From positions 1 to 33,200 of the forward strand of contig CANQKA010000016.1 in NCBI GenBank assembly GCA_947624395.1: a stretch of 33,200 nt of DNA. Direction: 5' to 3'. A model generated the notes under the pieces. That model was not told where the DNA came from. It ran no database searches and was given only the letters and a program-made list of their open reading frames with translations. This document shows, in pieces, positions 21,050 to 28,133 of this stretch. Both the position numbers and the translations under genes were made by a program. Every line of letters begins with the position of its first letter. Position 1 is the stretch's first letter. The stretch is from an uncultured Oscillospiraceae bacterium. Its GTDB lineage: Bacteria > Bacillota > Clostridia > Oscillospirales > Oscillospiraceae.

Positions 21050-23428
21050 ATGGATCTATCAAGAAACTGGCTGGGTGATTTCACCCATATCGACGCGTCG
21101 GACAAGGCTTTCTGCGACGCGATGACCATGTCCGGCTCCAAGGTGGAGAGCCTCTCCGTCACCGGCGGCGAGATCGAAAACGTGGTGGCCGGCAAGGTCA
21201 CCTTCATGAGCCCCCACCCGGACTCCGACCATATGTGGGTCTGCAAGATAGACGTGGGCGGGACCCACGACCTGACCATCGTCACCGGCGCGCAAAACGT
21301 GTCCGTGGACGATATGGTCCCCGTGGCCCTGGACGGGTCCAAGCTCCCCGGCGGGAAAGAGATACACACCAGCAAGCTCCGCGGCGTTGTCAGCGAGGGC
21401 ATGCTCTGCTCTCTTTCCGAGCTGGGGCTGGACACCCACGACTACCCCTACGCCATCGAAAACGGCATCTTCATCATGCGCGAGCCCTGCGAGCCCGGTG
21501 ACGACATCAAAAAGGTCCTGGGCCTGGGGGACAGCGTGGTGGAGTTTGAGATAACCAACAACCGGCCCGACTGCCTGAGCGTGATCGGTCTGGCCCGTGA
21601 GGCGGCCGCCACCTTCGGCACAGAGCTGAACATCCCCACGCCTCAGGTGAAGGGCTCCGGCGACGATATCCGCAAGTACCTCACCGTGCGCATCGACGAG
21701 CCCGGGCTCTGCCCCCGGTACACCGCCCGCATGGTGAAGAACATCAAGATCGAGCCCTCCCCCGCGTGGCTGCGCCGGCGGCTTCGCGCCTGCGGCATCC
21801 GGCCCATCAACAACATCGTGGACATCACCAACTACGTGATGCAGGAATACGGCCAGCCCATGCACGCTTTTGACTACAGCTGCGTGCACGGCAACACCAT
21901 CGTGGTCCGCCGCGCCGCTCCCGGCGAGTCGCTGGTGACCCTGGACGGCAACACCCGCAGTCTCACCCCCAACATGCTTGTTATCGCCGACGACGAAAAG
22001 CCCATCGGCGTGGCTGGCGTCATGGGCGGCGGCAACTCCGAGATCGTGGACGACACCAAAACCATCGTGTTCGAGTCCGCCAACTTCAACGGCACCTCCA
22101 TCCGCAAGACCGCCATCGCCCTGGGCATGCGCACCGACGCCTCCGGCAAATTTGAAAAGGGTCTGGACCCGGAGGGGACCGTCCCCGCCGTGCAGCGGGC
22201 CTGCGAGCTGGTAGAACTGCTGGGCTGCGGCGAGGTGATAGACGGGACCATCGACGCCGTGGCCGCGCCATACGTGGAAAAGACGGTGCTCTTGGAGCCG
22301 GACAAGATAAACGCCCTTTTGGGCACGAACATCGACCGGGCTTTCATGGTCCGGGTCCTGGAAAAGCTGGGCTTCACCCTGACCGGCGACGTCATCCACG
22401 TCCCCTCCTGGCGCAGCGACATCGAGCACTACTCCGACATCGCCGAGGAAGTGGCCCGGTTCTACGGCTACGATACGGTCCAGTCCACCATGATCCGGGG
22501 CCGGACCTCCCAGGGCGGCTGGAACGAAAAGCAGCGCTTTGAAAACCGGCTGAACAGCCTGTGTCAGGCCATGGGCTTCAACGAGATACTGACCTACTCC
22601 TTTGGCAGCAAGTCCGCCTGGGACAAGGTACGTCTGCCCGCCGACTCCCCCCTGCGTCAGGCCCTGATCATCCAGAACCCCCTGGGCGAGGACCGGAGCG
22701 TCATGCGCACCACCCCCATGCCCTCCATGCTGGAGATAATGTCCAACAACGCCGCCCGCCGCAATCCGGCTGTCCGGCTTTATGAGCGCGCTAAAGTGTT
22801 CCACCCGCAACAGGAAAGCCCTCTGGCCGATGAAGAGACGTGGCTGGTCCTGGGCGAGTATGGGGACAAGGCCGATTTCTTCCAGCTCAAGGGCTGCGTG
22901 GAGGCCATTTTGCGCGACGCCCGTGTGCAGGACGTGGCCTTCGCCGCCGAGACCGGCGAGGCCGCCTTCCACCCCGGCCGCTGCGCCCGGATAACCGCCG
23001 GCGGGGACACCATCGGCTACGTAGGCCAGGTCCACCCCACCGTCTGCGCCACCTACGGCCTGGACGCCGGCAGCTTCTACGCCCAGCTGAACATTGCCGC
23101 CATGCGCGCCCACCAGGGCCCGGAGCGGACCTTCACGGCCCTGCCCCGCTTCCCGGCCGTCAGCCGGGACATCGCCCTTGTCTGCGCCGATGAGGTCTCC
23201 GTGGCGGAGCTGTCCCACACGATAACCGCCGCCGGCAAGCCCTATCTGGAGAGCGTGCGGTTCTTCGACATGTACAAGGGCGCGCCCATCCCGGACGGCC
23301 AGAAGAGCGTGGCATTCTCCCTGACGCTGCGTGCCGCGGACCAGACCCTGACCGAGGACCACGCCGCCGAGACCATGAACGCCATCCTGACGGCCCTGAA
23401 GGAAAAGCACGGCGCAGTCATCCGCTGA
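21050..23428 (+). CDS. pheT: Phenylalanine--tRNA ligase beta subunit
   Basis: The 792-residue beta chain has the full bacterial domain order: MDLSRNWLGDF start, an OB-fold tRNA-binding (EMAP-like) domain at about 40-150 with LTIVTGAQNV, the B3/B4 editing domain at about 210-385 with HAFDY and GVMGGGNSEIV, the B5 domain at about 400-470, a catalytic-like core, and the anticodon-binding FDX-ACB domain at the end (ALPRFPAVSRDIALVC, SVAFSLTLRAADQTL). It pairs with PheS and removes mischarged tyrosine. It has GAGGTTGAGG upstream and is co-transcribed with pheS. The sequence after the stop is AT-rich, with no clear terminator. Confidence 0.97.
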   Translation: MDLSRNWLGDFTHIDASDKAFCDAMTMSGSKVESLSVTGGEIENVVAGKVTFMSPHPDSDHMWVCKIDVGGTHDLTIVTGAQNVSVDDMVPVALDGSKLPGGKEIHTSKLRGVVSEGMLCSLSELGLDTHDYPYAIENGIFIMREPCEPGDDIKKVLGLGDSVVEFEITNNRPDCLSVIGLAREAAATFGTELNIPTPQVKGSGDDIRKYLTVRIDEPGLCPRYTARMVKNIKIEPSPAWLRRRLRACGIRPINNIVDITNYVMQEYGQPMHAFDYSCVHGNTIVVRRAAPGESLVTLDGNTRSLTPNMLVIADDEKPIGVAGVMGGGNSEIVDDTKTIVFESANFNGTSIRKTAIALGMRTDASGKFEKGLDPEGTVPAVQRACELVELLGCGEVIDGTIDAVAAPYVEKTVLLEPDKINALLGTNIDRAFMVRVLEKLGFTLTGDVIHVPSWRSDIEHYSDIAEEVARFYGYDTVQSTMIRGRTSQGGWNEKQRFENRLNSLCQAMGFNEILTYSFGSKSAWDKVRLPADSPLRQALIIQNPLGEDRSVMRTTPMPSMLEIMSNNAARRNPAVRLYERAKVFHPQQESPLADEETWLVLGEYGDKADFFQLKGCVEAILRDARVQDVAFAAETGEAAFHPGRCARITAGGDTIGYVGQVHPTVCATYGLDAGSFYAQLNIAAMRAHQGPERTFTALPRFPAVSRDIALVCADEVSVAELSHTITAAGKPYLESVRFFDMYKGAPIPDGQKSVAFSLTLRAADQTLTEDHAAETMNAILTALKEKHGAVIR

Positions 23429-23492
23429 GTTTCACTTAAATAAAATAGACACAATTTTTAATACTTTTGTAATATCTTCCCGTGCATAAATG

Positions 23493-23501
23493 TGGTATAC
23501 T
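23493..23501 (+). promoter_or_regulatory. Extended -10 promoter of ireB
   Basis: TGGTATACT is an extended -10 (TGn plus TATACT at 23496-23501), 31 bases before the ireB start. No good -35 is seen, as is usual for extended -10 promoters. Confidence 0.55.
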
Positions 23502-23532
23502 TCCAACAGTGGCACAAAGGAGGTGTACGAGC

Positions 23533-23775
23533 ATGGAAGAGTCCACCCGCAAGTTCAAGGTCATGGACCACAGCGCGGAGATCCGGGAGATCATGGCGAG
23601 CGTATACAGCTCTCTGCTTGTGAAGGGCTATAACCCCATCAACCAGATCGTGGGGTACATTCTCTCCGAGGACCCCACCTACATCACCAACTACAACAAT
23701 GCCCGTGCGCTCATCTGCCGCCTGGATCGGGACGATTTGCTGCAGGAACTTGTTTCCTCCTATCTGCAAAAGTAA
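23533..23775 (+). CDS. ireB: IreB family regulatory phosphoprotein (UPF0297)
   Basis: The 80-residue protein is nearly the family consensus: EESTRKFKVMDHSAEIREIM, then VYSSLLVKGYNPINQIVGYI, SEDPTYITNYNNAR and the RDDLLQELVSSYL end. IreB of Enterococcus is a substrate of the kinase IreK, phosphorylated on threonines near the N-terminus, and tunes cephalosporin resistance. The threonine at position 5 (in the N-terminal STRKF) is a possible site. An AAGGAGGTG precedes the start. In most Firmicutes ireB is followed by ruvX (yrrK); here it is followed by a macrodomain gene, so the usual order is broken. Confidence 0.95.
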   Translation: MEESTRKFKVMDHSAEIREIMASVYSSLLVKGYNPINQIVGYILSEDPTYITNYNNARALICRLDRDDLLQELVSSYLQK

Positions 23776-23792
23776 AAAGCAACAAGCAAAGA

Positions 23793-23827
23793 CCCCCTGT
23801 GAGCGTTTTGTTCACAGGGGGCTTGTT
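23793..23827 (+). terminator. Hairpin after ireB, weak terminator
   Basis: CCCCCTGTGA pairs perfectly with TCACAGGGGG (23793-23802 and 23812-23821). Only CTTGTTT follows, so termination may be partial. The macrodomain start is 24 bases after the stem, leaving little room for a promoter. Confidence 0.7.
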
Positions 23828-23844
23828 TCCATGACGGGAGGCGA

Positions 23845-24612
23845 ATGCCCATGACCCACGAAGAAAAGCGGAGCTTCCTCATCGAAAGGCTGCTGGCTGA
23901 GCAGCCCCAATACCGGCCCACGTCAATCCCCACCGACGAGGGGTCGCAAAAGCGGCTTCTCCGCTCGCTGATGAACGTCCGGCCCCCAAAGCCCATGGAC
24001 GAGGACTTTCTCACGGTCCAGGACGAATACCTGCGGGAGGCCGCCGCCCGCAAGCATATCACGGACGCGGCCGATCTGGCGCCCCTGGAACCGGGCGTCT
24101 GCCTCTGGCAGGGGGACATCACCGCCCTCCGCTGCGGCGCCATCGTGAACGCCGCCAATTCCGGCCTGACCGGCTGCTATGTGCCCTGCCACAACTGCAT
24201 CGACAACTGCATCCACACCTACGCCGGTATCCGTCTGCGCCTTGCCTGCGCCGAACTCATGGAGCGGCAGGGCCACGCCGAACCAACCGGCCAGGCCAAG
24301 CTCACCCCGGCTTACGCCCTGCCCTGCCAATACGTGCTCCACACCGTGGGCCCCATCGTGGACGGCCCGCTCACGGACCGCCACAAACAGGAGCTTGCGT
24401 CCTGTTACCGCTCCTGTCTGGCCCTGGCCCAGGAGCATCATGTGGACAGCGTGGCCTTTTGCTGCATCTCCACCGGCGTGTTCGGCTTTCCAAAGCCGGA
24501 GGCTGCCCGCATCGCCGTGGACGCCGTGCGCCGGTACAAAAACGACACGAAGGTGATATTCAATGTGCACAACCAGACCGACTATGCCCTCTACCGCCAG
24601 CTTCTTGGATAG
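23845..24612 (+). CDS. Zinc-type macrodomain ADP-ribosyl hydrolase
   Basis: The 255-residue protein has an N-terminal helical extension (about 1-75), then a macrodomain. The ADP-ribose site shows CLWQGDITALRCGAIVNAAN followed by SGLTGCY, and the loop CCISTGVFGFPKPEAA near 210-225. The special feature is C115-H116-N117-C118-x3-C122-x-H124 (YVPCHNCIDNCIH), which marks the zinc-containing macrodomain class found beside SirTM sirtuins in staphylococci and streptococci. That class removes ADP-ribose from proteins. The gene overlaps the sirtuin gene by 50 bases, so the two are translationally coupled: one adds, the other removes. The start has GGGAGG upstream. Transcription may read through from ireB. 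Confidence 0.92.
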   Translation: MPMTHEEKRSFLIERLLAEQPQYRPTSIPTDEGSQKRLLRSLMNVRPPKPMDEDFLTVQDEYLREAAARKHITDAADLAPLEPGVCLWQGDITALRCGAIVNAANSGLTGCYVPCHNCIDNCIHTYAGIRLRLACAELMERQGHAEPTGQAKLTPAYALPCQYVLHTVGPIVDGPLTDRHKQELASCYRSCLALAQEHHVDSVAFCCISTGVFGFPKPEAARIAVDAVRRYKNDTKVIFNVHNQTDYALYRQLLG

Positions 24613-25429
24613 CATCGCCCGCCTGCGCCGCGCCCTGGACGAGGCGCAGGCCGTGCTGATTGGCGCGGGCTCCGGCCTGTCCACCGCGGCGGGGTTTATA
24701 TACACCGGCGACCGGTTCGAGCAGTACTTCTCCGACTTTGCCGCCAAATACGGCTTCCGGGACATGTACTCCGGCGGCTTTTACCCCTTTGCCGCGCCGG
24801 AGGAATTCTGGGCCTATTGGAGCCGGTACATCTTCATCAACCGGTACATGGACCCGCCCAAGCCGGTGTACGAGACCCTTTACGCCCTGGTGCGGGACAA
24901 GGACTATTTCGTCCTGACCACCAACGTGGACCACTGCTTCCAGAAAGCGGGCTTTGACAAGCGGCGGCTTTTCTACACACAAGGCGACTACGGCCTTTTC
25001 CAGTGCTCCCAGCCCTGCTGCCAGGAGACCTTTGACAACGAGGCCACCATCCGCCAGATGATGGCCCAGCAGCGAAACATGCGCGTGCCCACGGCCCTTC
25101 TGCCCACGTGCCCCCACTGCGGCAAGCCCCTGACCATGAACCTGCGCTCGGACGACAGGTTCGTGCAGGACGCGGGCTGGGACGCCGCCGCGGCGCGCTA
25201 CGAAAACTTTCTGCGCACCCACTTGGGCAAAAAGACGCTCTATTTTGAGCTGGGCGTGGGCTGCAACACCCCCGGCATCATCAAATACCCCTTCTGGCGC
25301 ATGACGGCGCAGGACCCCCAAGCCGTGTACGCCTGCGTGAACCGCAGCCACGCAAACTGCCCGGCGAATATCGCTGGGCAGAGCGTGTGCATCAACGCCG
25401 ATATCGGGCGGGTCCTGGCCGCGCTTTGA
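24563..25429 (+). CDS. Class M sirtuin (SirTM), protein ADP-ribosyltransferase
   Basis: The 288-residue protein has the sirtuin NAD-binding start GAGSGLSTAAGF at 34-45 and TTNVDHCF around N121. Instead of the catalytic histidine of deacetylase sirtuins it has Q140 in TQGDYG, and R195 follows in MNLRSDD. From memory these correspond to N118, Q137 and R192 described for Streptococcus pyogenes SirTM; all three are offset by exactly three. C-x4-C and CPHC motifs between them probably hold zinc. SirTM modifies the lipoylated carrier GcvH-L in pathogens; neither GcvH-L nor its lipoate ligase is in this window. The start at 24563 has AAGGTG upstream; an ATG at 24584 is the alternative. Confidence 0.92.
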   Translation: MCTTRPTMPSTASFLDSIARLRRALDEAQAVLIGAGSGLSTAAGFIYTGDRFEQYFSDFAAKYGFRDMYSGGFYPFAAPEEFWAYWSRYIFINRYMDPPKPVYETLYALVRDKDYFVLTTNVDHCFQKAGFDKRRLFYTQGDYGLFQCSQPCCQETFDNEATIRQMMAQQRNMRVPTALLPTCPHCGKPLTMNLRSDDRFVQDAGWDAAAARYENFLRTHLGKKTLYFELGVGCNTPGIIKYPFWRMTAQDPQAVYACVNRSHANCPANIAGQSVCINADIGRVLAAL

Positions 25430-25465
25430 CCCGCCACCACCGACATAGCGGCGGCGAACCAAATG

Positions 25466-25510
25466 TGTCCCCCAGTCAGCGCCCTTGGCGCTGACTGAGG
25501 GAGAGATATT
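25466..25510. repeat. Palindromic repeat remnant after the peptide genes
   Basis: The hairpin GTCAGCGCC/GGCGCTGAC is flanked by CCCCCA on the left and by the B tail TGAGGGAGAGATATT on the right. The left flank looks like an inverted A/B tail, so the copy reads similarly on both strands. It overlaps the last bases of the peptide B gene and could end that transcript. Confidence 0.6.
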
Positions 25511-25676
25511 ACGGCTTCAAATTCCCATCCACGACCAACTGTCCATTTACCTGGTCCTTGGTCTCATTCGCATCCAGCGATTCGTAGTGAAATTGCGGCT
25601 GCACCCAGTTCAATCCCCCGGAGACGGCTTCCAGTTCGCTCTCGTCCAGCGCGGCAGTCTTCTTTTCCTCGTTCAT
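25509..25676 (-). CDS. Small peptide B with double-glycine leader motif
   Basis: This 55-residue gene starts at ATG 25676 with GAGGAG about nine bases upstream. The N-terminal 21 residues (MNEEKKTAALDESELEAVSGG, split here as MNEEKKTAA plus LDESELEAVSGG) fit the leader of peptides exported and cut by C39-type transporters: an L-S/E-x-x-E-L-x-x-V-x-G-G pattern. The 34-residue core is acidic and has one Trp and one Tyr (NWVQPQFHYESL near its start) and no cysteine. Its ATG overlaps the stop of peptide A (ATGA, 25673-25676), so the two are coupled. No transporter or modifying enzyme is adjacent. It may be a bacteriocin-like or signalling peptide; that is inference from the leader only. Confidence 0.62.
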   Translation of the reverse strand: MNEEKKTAALDESELEAVSGGLNWVQPQFHYESLDANETKDQVNGQLVVDGNLKP

Positions 25677-25863
25677 GGCTGCTGCTCCTCATCCACGCCG
25701 AATTCCTTCTTTACCAAGTCCCAGGCCTTGTCTGCCCACGTTTTCGACTTGATGTCCTGTCCCTTCTCTTCCCAGGAGTTCGTCGTCCCGCCGGTCACAT
25801 CGTTCAGGGCGGCGTCACTTAGTTCTGGGGTTACCCCCCGTGGATTTTTTGCTTTTCGTTCAT
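25673..25863 (-). pseudogene. Small peptide A with double-glycine leader, frame broken at a G6 run
   Basis: The ATG at 25863 has a strong AAGGAGG upstream and a promoter, but its frame stops after ten codons (MNEKQKIHGG, TAA at 25831-25833). One extra G in the G6 run just before this stop would join it to the open frame below. That frame reads VTPELSDAALNDVTGG, a classic double-glycine leader end, then a 37-residue core with three Trp residues and many Lys and Glu (NSWEEKGQDIKSKTW). The joined product would be 63 residues. Both peptides begin with MNE(E/K) followed by a short basic stretch, so they look like related leaders. The break may be a mutation, slippage at the G6 (an A6 is nearby), or a sequencing error. 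Confidence 0.55.
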
Positions 25864-25898
25864 CGTGGTTCCTCCTTGTGGTAATATCTTACGCTATC

Positions 25899-25927
25899 AT
25901 ACTACCGGAACGCCCCGCGTCCGTCAA
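25899..25927 (-). promoter_or_regulatory. Promoter of the GG-leader peptide pair
   Basis: On the minus strand TTGACG (25922-25927) and TAGTAT (25899-25904) are exactly 17 bases apart, 36 bases before the peptide A start. TATGAT overlaps the -10 as an alternative. Confidence 0.65.
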
Positions 25928-25982
25928 CATTTTTGTCCCGAATTGACAAAATCCCGACCCGAATTGCATCTTAACGCGGCGT

Positions 25983-26031
25983 CAGCCGCTTCCTTATCGA
26001 AAGCCCCCCTTGTCAAAGAGGGAGGCTTTTT
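25983..26031 (+). repeat. Degenerate A-family repeat or terminator-like hairpin
   Basis: CAGCCGCTTCCTTATCGAA precedes AAGCCCCCCTTGTCAAAGAGGG and AGGCTTTTTA. The first part recurs at 26358-26377 before a full A copy, so this is probably an A copy reduced to its first hairpin, now looking like a terminator. The 600-base stretch 25864-26465 holds the peptide promoter and repeats only; I see no gene in it. Confidence 0.55.
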
Positions 26032-26053
26032 AAATGAATTATCCTTATAAAAA

Positions 26054-26239
26054 GGCCCCCTCTGTCGTCGTCGCCCGCATGGCTAGGTCGGGATTCGCCG
26101 CAAGCGGCAAACCCCGAATAGCCCGCGGCTCCTCCTCTCCCCAAAAGGCAAGCGTGCCTTTTGGGGACCCCAAGGGGCTGTCAGCGCTCCGCGCTGACTG
26201 GGGGAGAGACATTTTGATCGCGCCGCAGGCGCACATTAT
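26054..26239 (+). repeat. B-family repeat split by a nested C-family element
   Basis: The left end GGCCCCCTCTG (26054-26064) and the right part AGGGGCTGTCAGCGCTCCGC onward are two halves of a B repeat. About 107 bases of family C (26065-26171) lie between them. The B tail GGGGGAGAGACATTTTGATC and the third hairpin GCGCC/GGCGC with CACATTAT follow, as at 13058-13139. Confidence 0.75.
26065..26171 (+). repeat. C-family repeat, complete nested copy
   Basis: It runs from TCGTCGTCGCC through GATTCGCCGCAAGCGGCAAA and AGCCCGCGGCTCCTCCTC to a CCCCAAAAGGCA/TGCCTTTTGGGG hairpin and GGGGACCCC. Related copies are at 5393-5456 (partial) and 11482-11595. Confidence 0.65.
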
Positions 26240-26243
26240 TGAC

Positions 26244-26296
26244 GCCCCCCTTGTCAAAGGGGGGTGGCCGCCATTGGCGGCCGGGGGGATTGTAAC
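26244..26296 (+). repeat. A-family repeat, GGCC variant
   Basis: First hairpin CCCCCCTTGTCAAAGGGGGG, second hairpin TGGCCGCC/GGCGGCCG, tail GGGGGGATTGTAAC. Like the copy at 5306 it uses a different but still paired second stem. Confidence 0.8.
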
Positions 26297-26377
26297 AGTA
26301 GTGCGCCGCCGCAAAAAAGGTTGCCGCCCATTGGGCGGCAATTTGATTTAGCGGCGCCAGCCGCTTCCTTATCGAAC

Positions 26378-26436
26378 GGCCCCTTTGTGTAAAGGGGGCT
26401 GTCGCCGCCTCTGGCGGCGACTGGGGGATTGTCACC
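26378..26436 (+). repeat. A-family repeat, GCCGCC variant
   Basis: First hairpin CCCCTTTGTGTAAAGGGG, second hairpin GTCGCCGCC/GGCGGCGAC with loop TCT, tail TGGGGGATTGTCACC. It lies downstream of the stop of the minus-strand membrane protein gene. Confidence 0.8.
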
Positions 26437-26465
26437 CTCGCGCCGCCGTGCAGAGTAAGTGACCG

Positions 26466-28133
26466 TCACCCCGCCACCACCGACATGGCGGCGGCATACC
26501 AGTTGTCGCCGGAGCGGACGAATGCCACCTCGTAGGCGTTTTGCATGTCGTAGTTATATTGCTGATACCAGGACTGGGCCGCGAAATCGGCCTTGTACCG
26601 GATGGTGCAGGTGAAGCAGTTGTCCCCCACACGGGCGAAGTCCCCGAAGGTCAGCTCGTCGTAGCTCACCTGGGTAGCGGAGGCCCAGATCATGGCGTCC
26701 CGGCTGTTCTGCACGTAGCTGTAAAGCCCTGTACCCTGCAAAATGCAGGACAGCAGCGCGTTCTGCCTGTCGTAACTGAACTGCTGGGAGGAATAGTTCA
26801 TATACCGGTCGAAGAACTCCTGCACCCGGCCTTCTACCTCGGCCGCCAAAGCGTCGTCCTGGGGCGGGAAGAAGATGAGCTCACCCTTTTCGTTGACCAG
26901 CGGGGTCAGCGTCTGCCCATCCGGGCCGGTGGCGGTGACCTCCGGGGGCTGGCGCAGATCGAGGACCGTATACGTGACCGTCTGATAGCCCGCGCCGCCG
27001 GTATAGTCCCCCAACCCGGCCAATATGCCGTCCTCGGTGGTGAACACCTGCTCGTCGTCCAGCGCCGCGCCGTTGACGGCCACGGTCACCGTGGACGGCG
27101 CCCGGACGGTGACAGAGTAGTCCTTGGACTCATGCAGCACGTAGCGGACCAGCCCGTCTTCCTCCGTCTCCGGGTCCAGCACCCGAAGCTGGGCATCCGT
27201 GACCACGATGTCCCCGTACATAGCCCCCACCCGGTAGCGCACGTACGTGGGCGGCTGGGTAAAGCGGCTTTCCAGCTCCGTCATGTCCGCCGCGGGCACT
27301 TCCTCGGCAATGTAAGCGCTGTCCAGGGGCACGCCGTTCAGGCATACCTCCGCGTCTTTAGGCGCGTCTACCTCCACGGCCACGCTGTCCAGCTTGCCCA
27401 GGGAGAACACGGACTCGACCTTGTCCACCTGCCAAAGCTGGCGGCCAAAGCCGGCGGCGTCCTGGCCCTTGGGCGTCAAATACACCAGGCACAGGTCCAG
27501 CCCGCCGCCCCGGACCTTGTACACCGGGGCCATATCCGTATAGTGTTCCAGGTCCTTCCAATAGGACAGGGGCTTGCCCCGGACCGCCGCGTCGTAATAG
27601 GACTGGAACAGCTCGTCCCCGTCCTCGAAGGCGGACACGGGGATGTCCGCCCCATTGCGGACATACTCGCACCACTCATCCTCGGTGGTATCCGCCATCA
27701 GCGCGTCCATCACGTGCTCCGGCAGGGACGCCTCATAGGCCCCGGTGTACCGGTACAGCACATAGCACCCCACCGCCCCGGCGACCAAAAACAGCACCGA
27801 ATATACCAGCAGGAATATCCGCCAGCGGCGCTTGCCCCGGCGGACTTTTTCCGTCCTGTCCGGTTTTTCCTCCGGCTTACTATTTTCACGCCGGCGCCTG
27901 ACCGGCGTTTCCTCCGGCGTTTCTTCCGGCACTTCCTCCGGTTCTTCTACCGGTTCTTCCACCGTCACTTCTTCCGGCTTCTCTACCGGCTTCTCTACCG
28001 GCTTCTCTACCGGCTTTTGCACCGGCGCGGGCGCAGGGGCGGGCGCAGGGGCGGGCGTTTGCTTTGCCTTATTGTTATATGCCTCCCAGGGGTCGTAATC
28101 GTCCCAGAGGTCGTTACTGTTCCGTTCAGCCAT
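26466..28133 (-). CDS. Proline-rich single-pass membrane protein of unknown function
   Basis: From the ATG at 28133 (AGGAGG nine bases upstream) the protein has 555 residues. The cytoplasmic N-terminus is low-complexity: an Ala-Pro run (APAPAPAPAP), then KPVEKPVEKPVEKPEE and Glu/Pro repeats to about residue 75, then a basic stretch. One membrane helix (RIFLLVYSVLFLVAGAVGCYVLY, in two parts RIFLLVYSVLFL and VAGAVGCYVLY) lies near 105-128. The remaining 420 residues are outside and contain beta-rich regions, with a C-terminal domain (about 425-555) resembling NTF2-like secreted folds only loosely. I do not recognise the family. It overlaps the phosphodiester glycosidase gene by eight bases, so both probably act at the envelope together. 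Confidence 0.8.
   Translation of the reverse strand: MAERNSNDLWDDYDPWEAYNNKAKQTPAPAPAPAPAPVQKPVEKPVEKPVEKPEEVTVEEPVEEPEEVPEETPEETPVRRRRENSKPEEKPDRTEKVRRGKRRWRIFLLVYSVLFLVAGAVGCYVLYRYTGAYEASLPEHVMDALMADTTEDEWCEYVRNGADIPVSAFEDGDELFQSYYDAAVRGKPLSYWKDLEHYTDMAPVYKVRGGGLDLCLVYLTPKGQDAAGFGRQLWQVDKVESVFSLGKLDSVAVEVDAPKDAEVCLNGVPLDSAYIAEEVPAADMTELESRFTQPPTYVRYRVGAMYGDIVVTDAQLRVLDPETEEDGLVRYVLHESKDYSVTVRAPSTVTVAVNGAALDDEQVFTTEDGILAGLGDYTGGAGYQTVTYTVLDLRQPPEVTATGPDGQTLTPLVNEKGELIFFPPQDDALAAEVEGRVQEFFDRYMNYSSQQFSYDRQNALLSCILQGTGLYSYVQNSRDAMIWASATQVSYDELTFGDFARVGDNCFTCTIRYKADFAAQSWYQQYNYDMQNAYEVAFVRSGDNWYAAAMSVVAG

Noticed and set aside
21059-23410. Very long open frame antisense to pheT
   Set aside because: High GC content makes long antisense frames; the plus-strand PheT has full domain structure, and the minus frame has odd His/Gly/Val-rich composition.
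24584-25429. Shorter sirtuin start at ATG 24584
   Set aside because: It lacks a ribosome binding site, while ATG 24563 has AAGGTG upstream at good spacing. The choice remains moderate.
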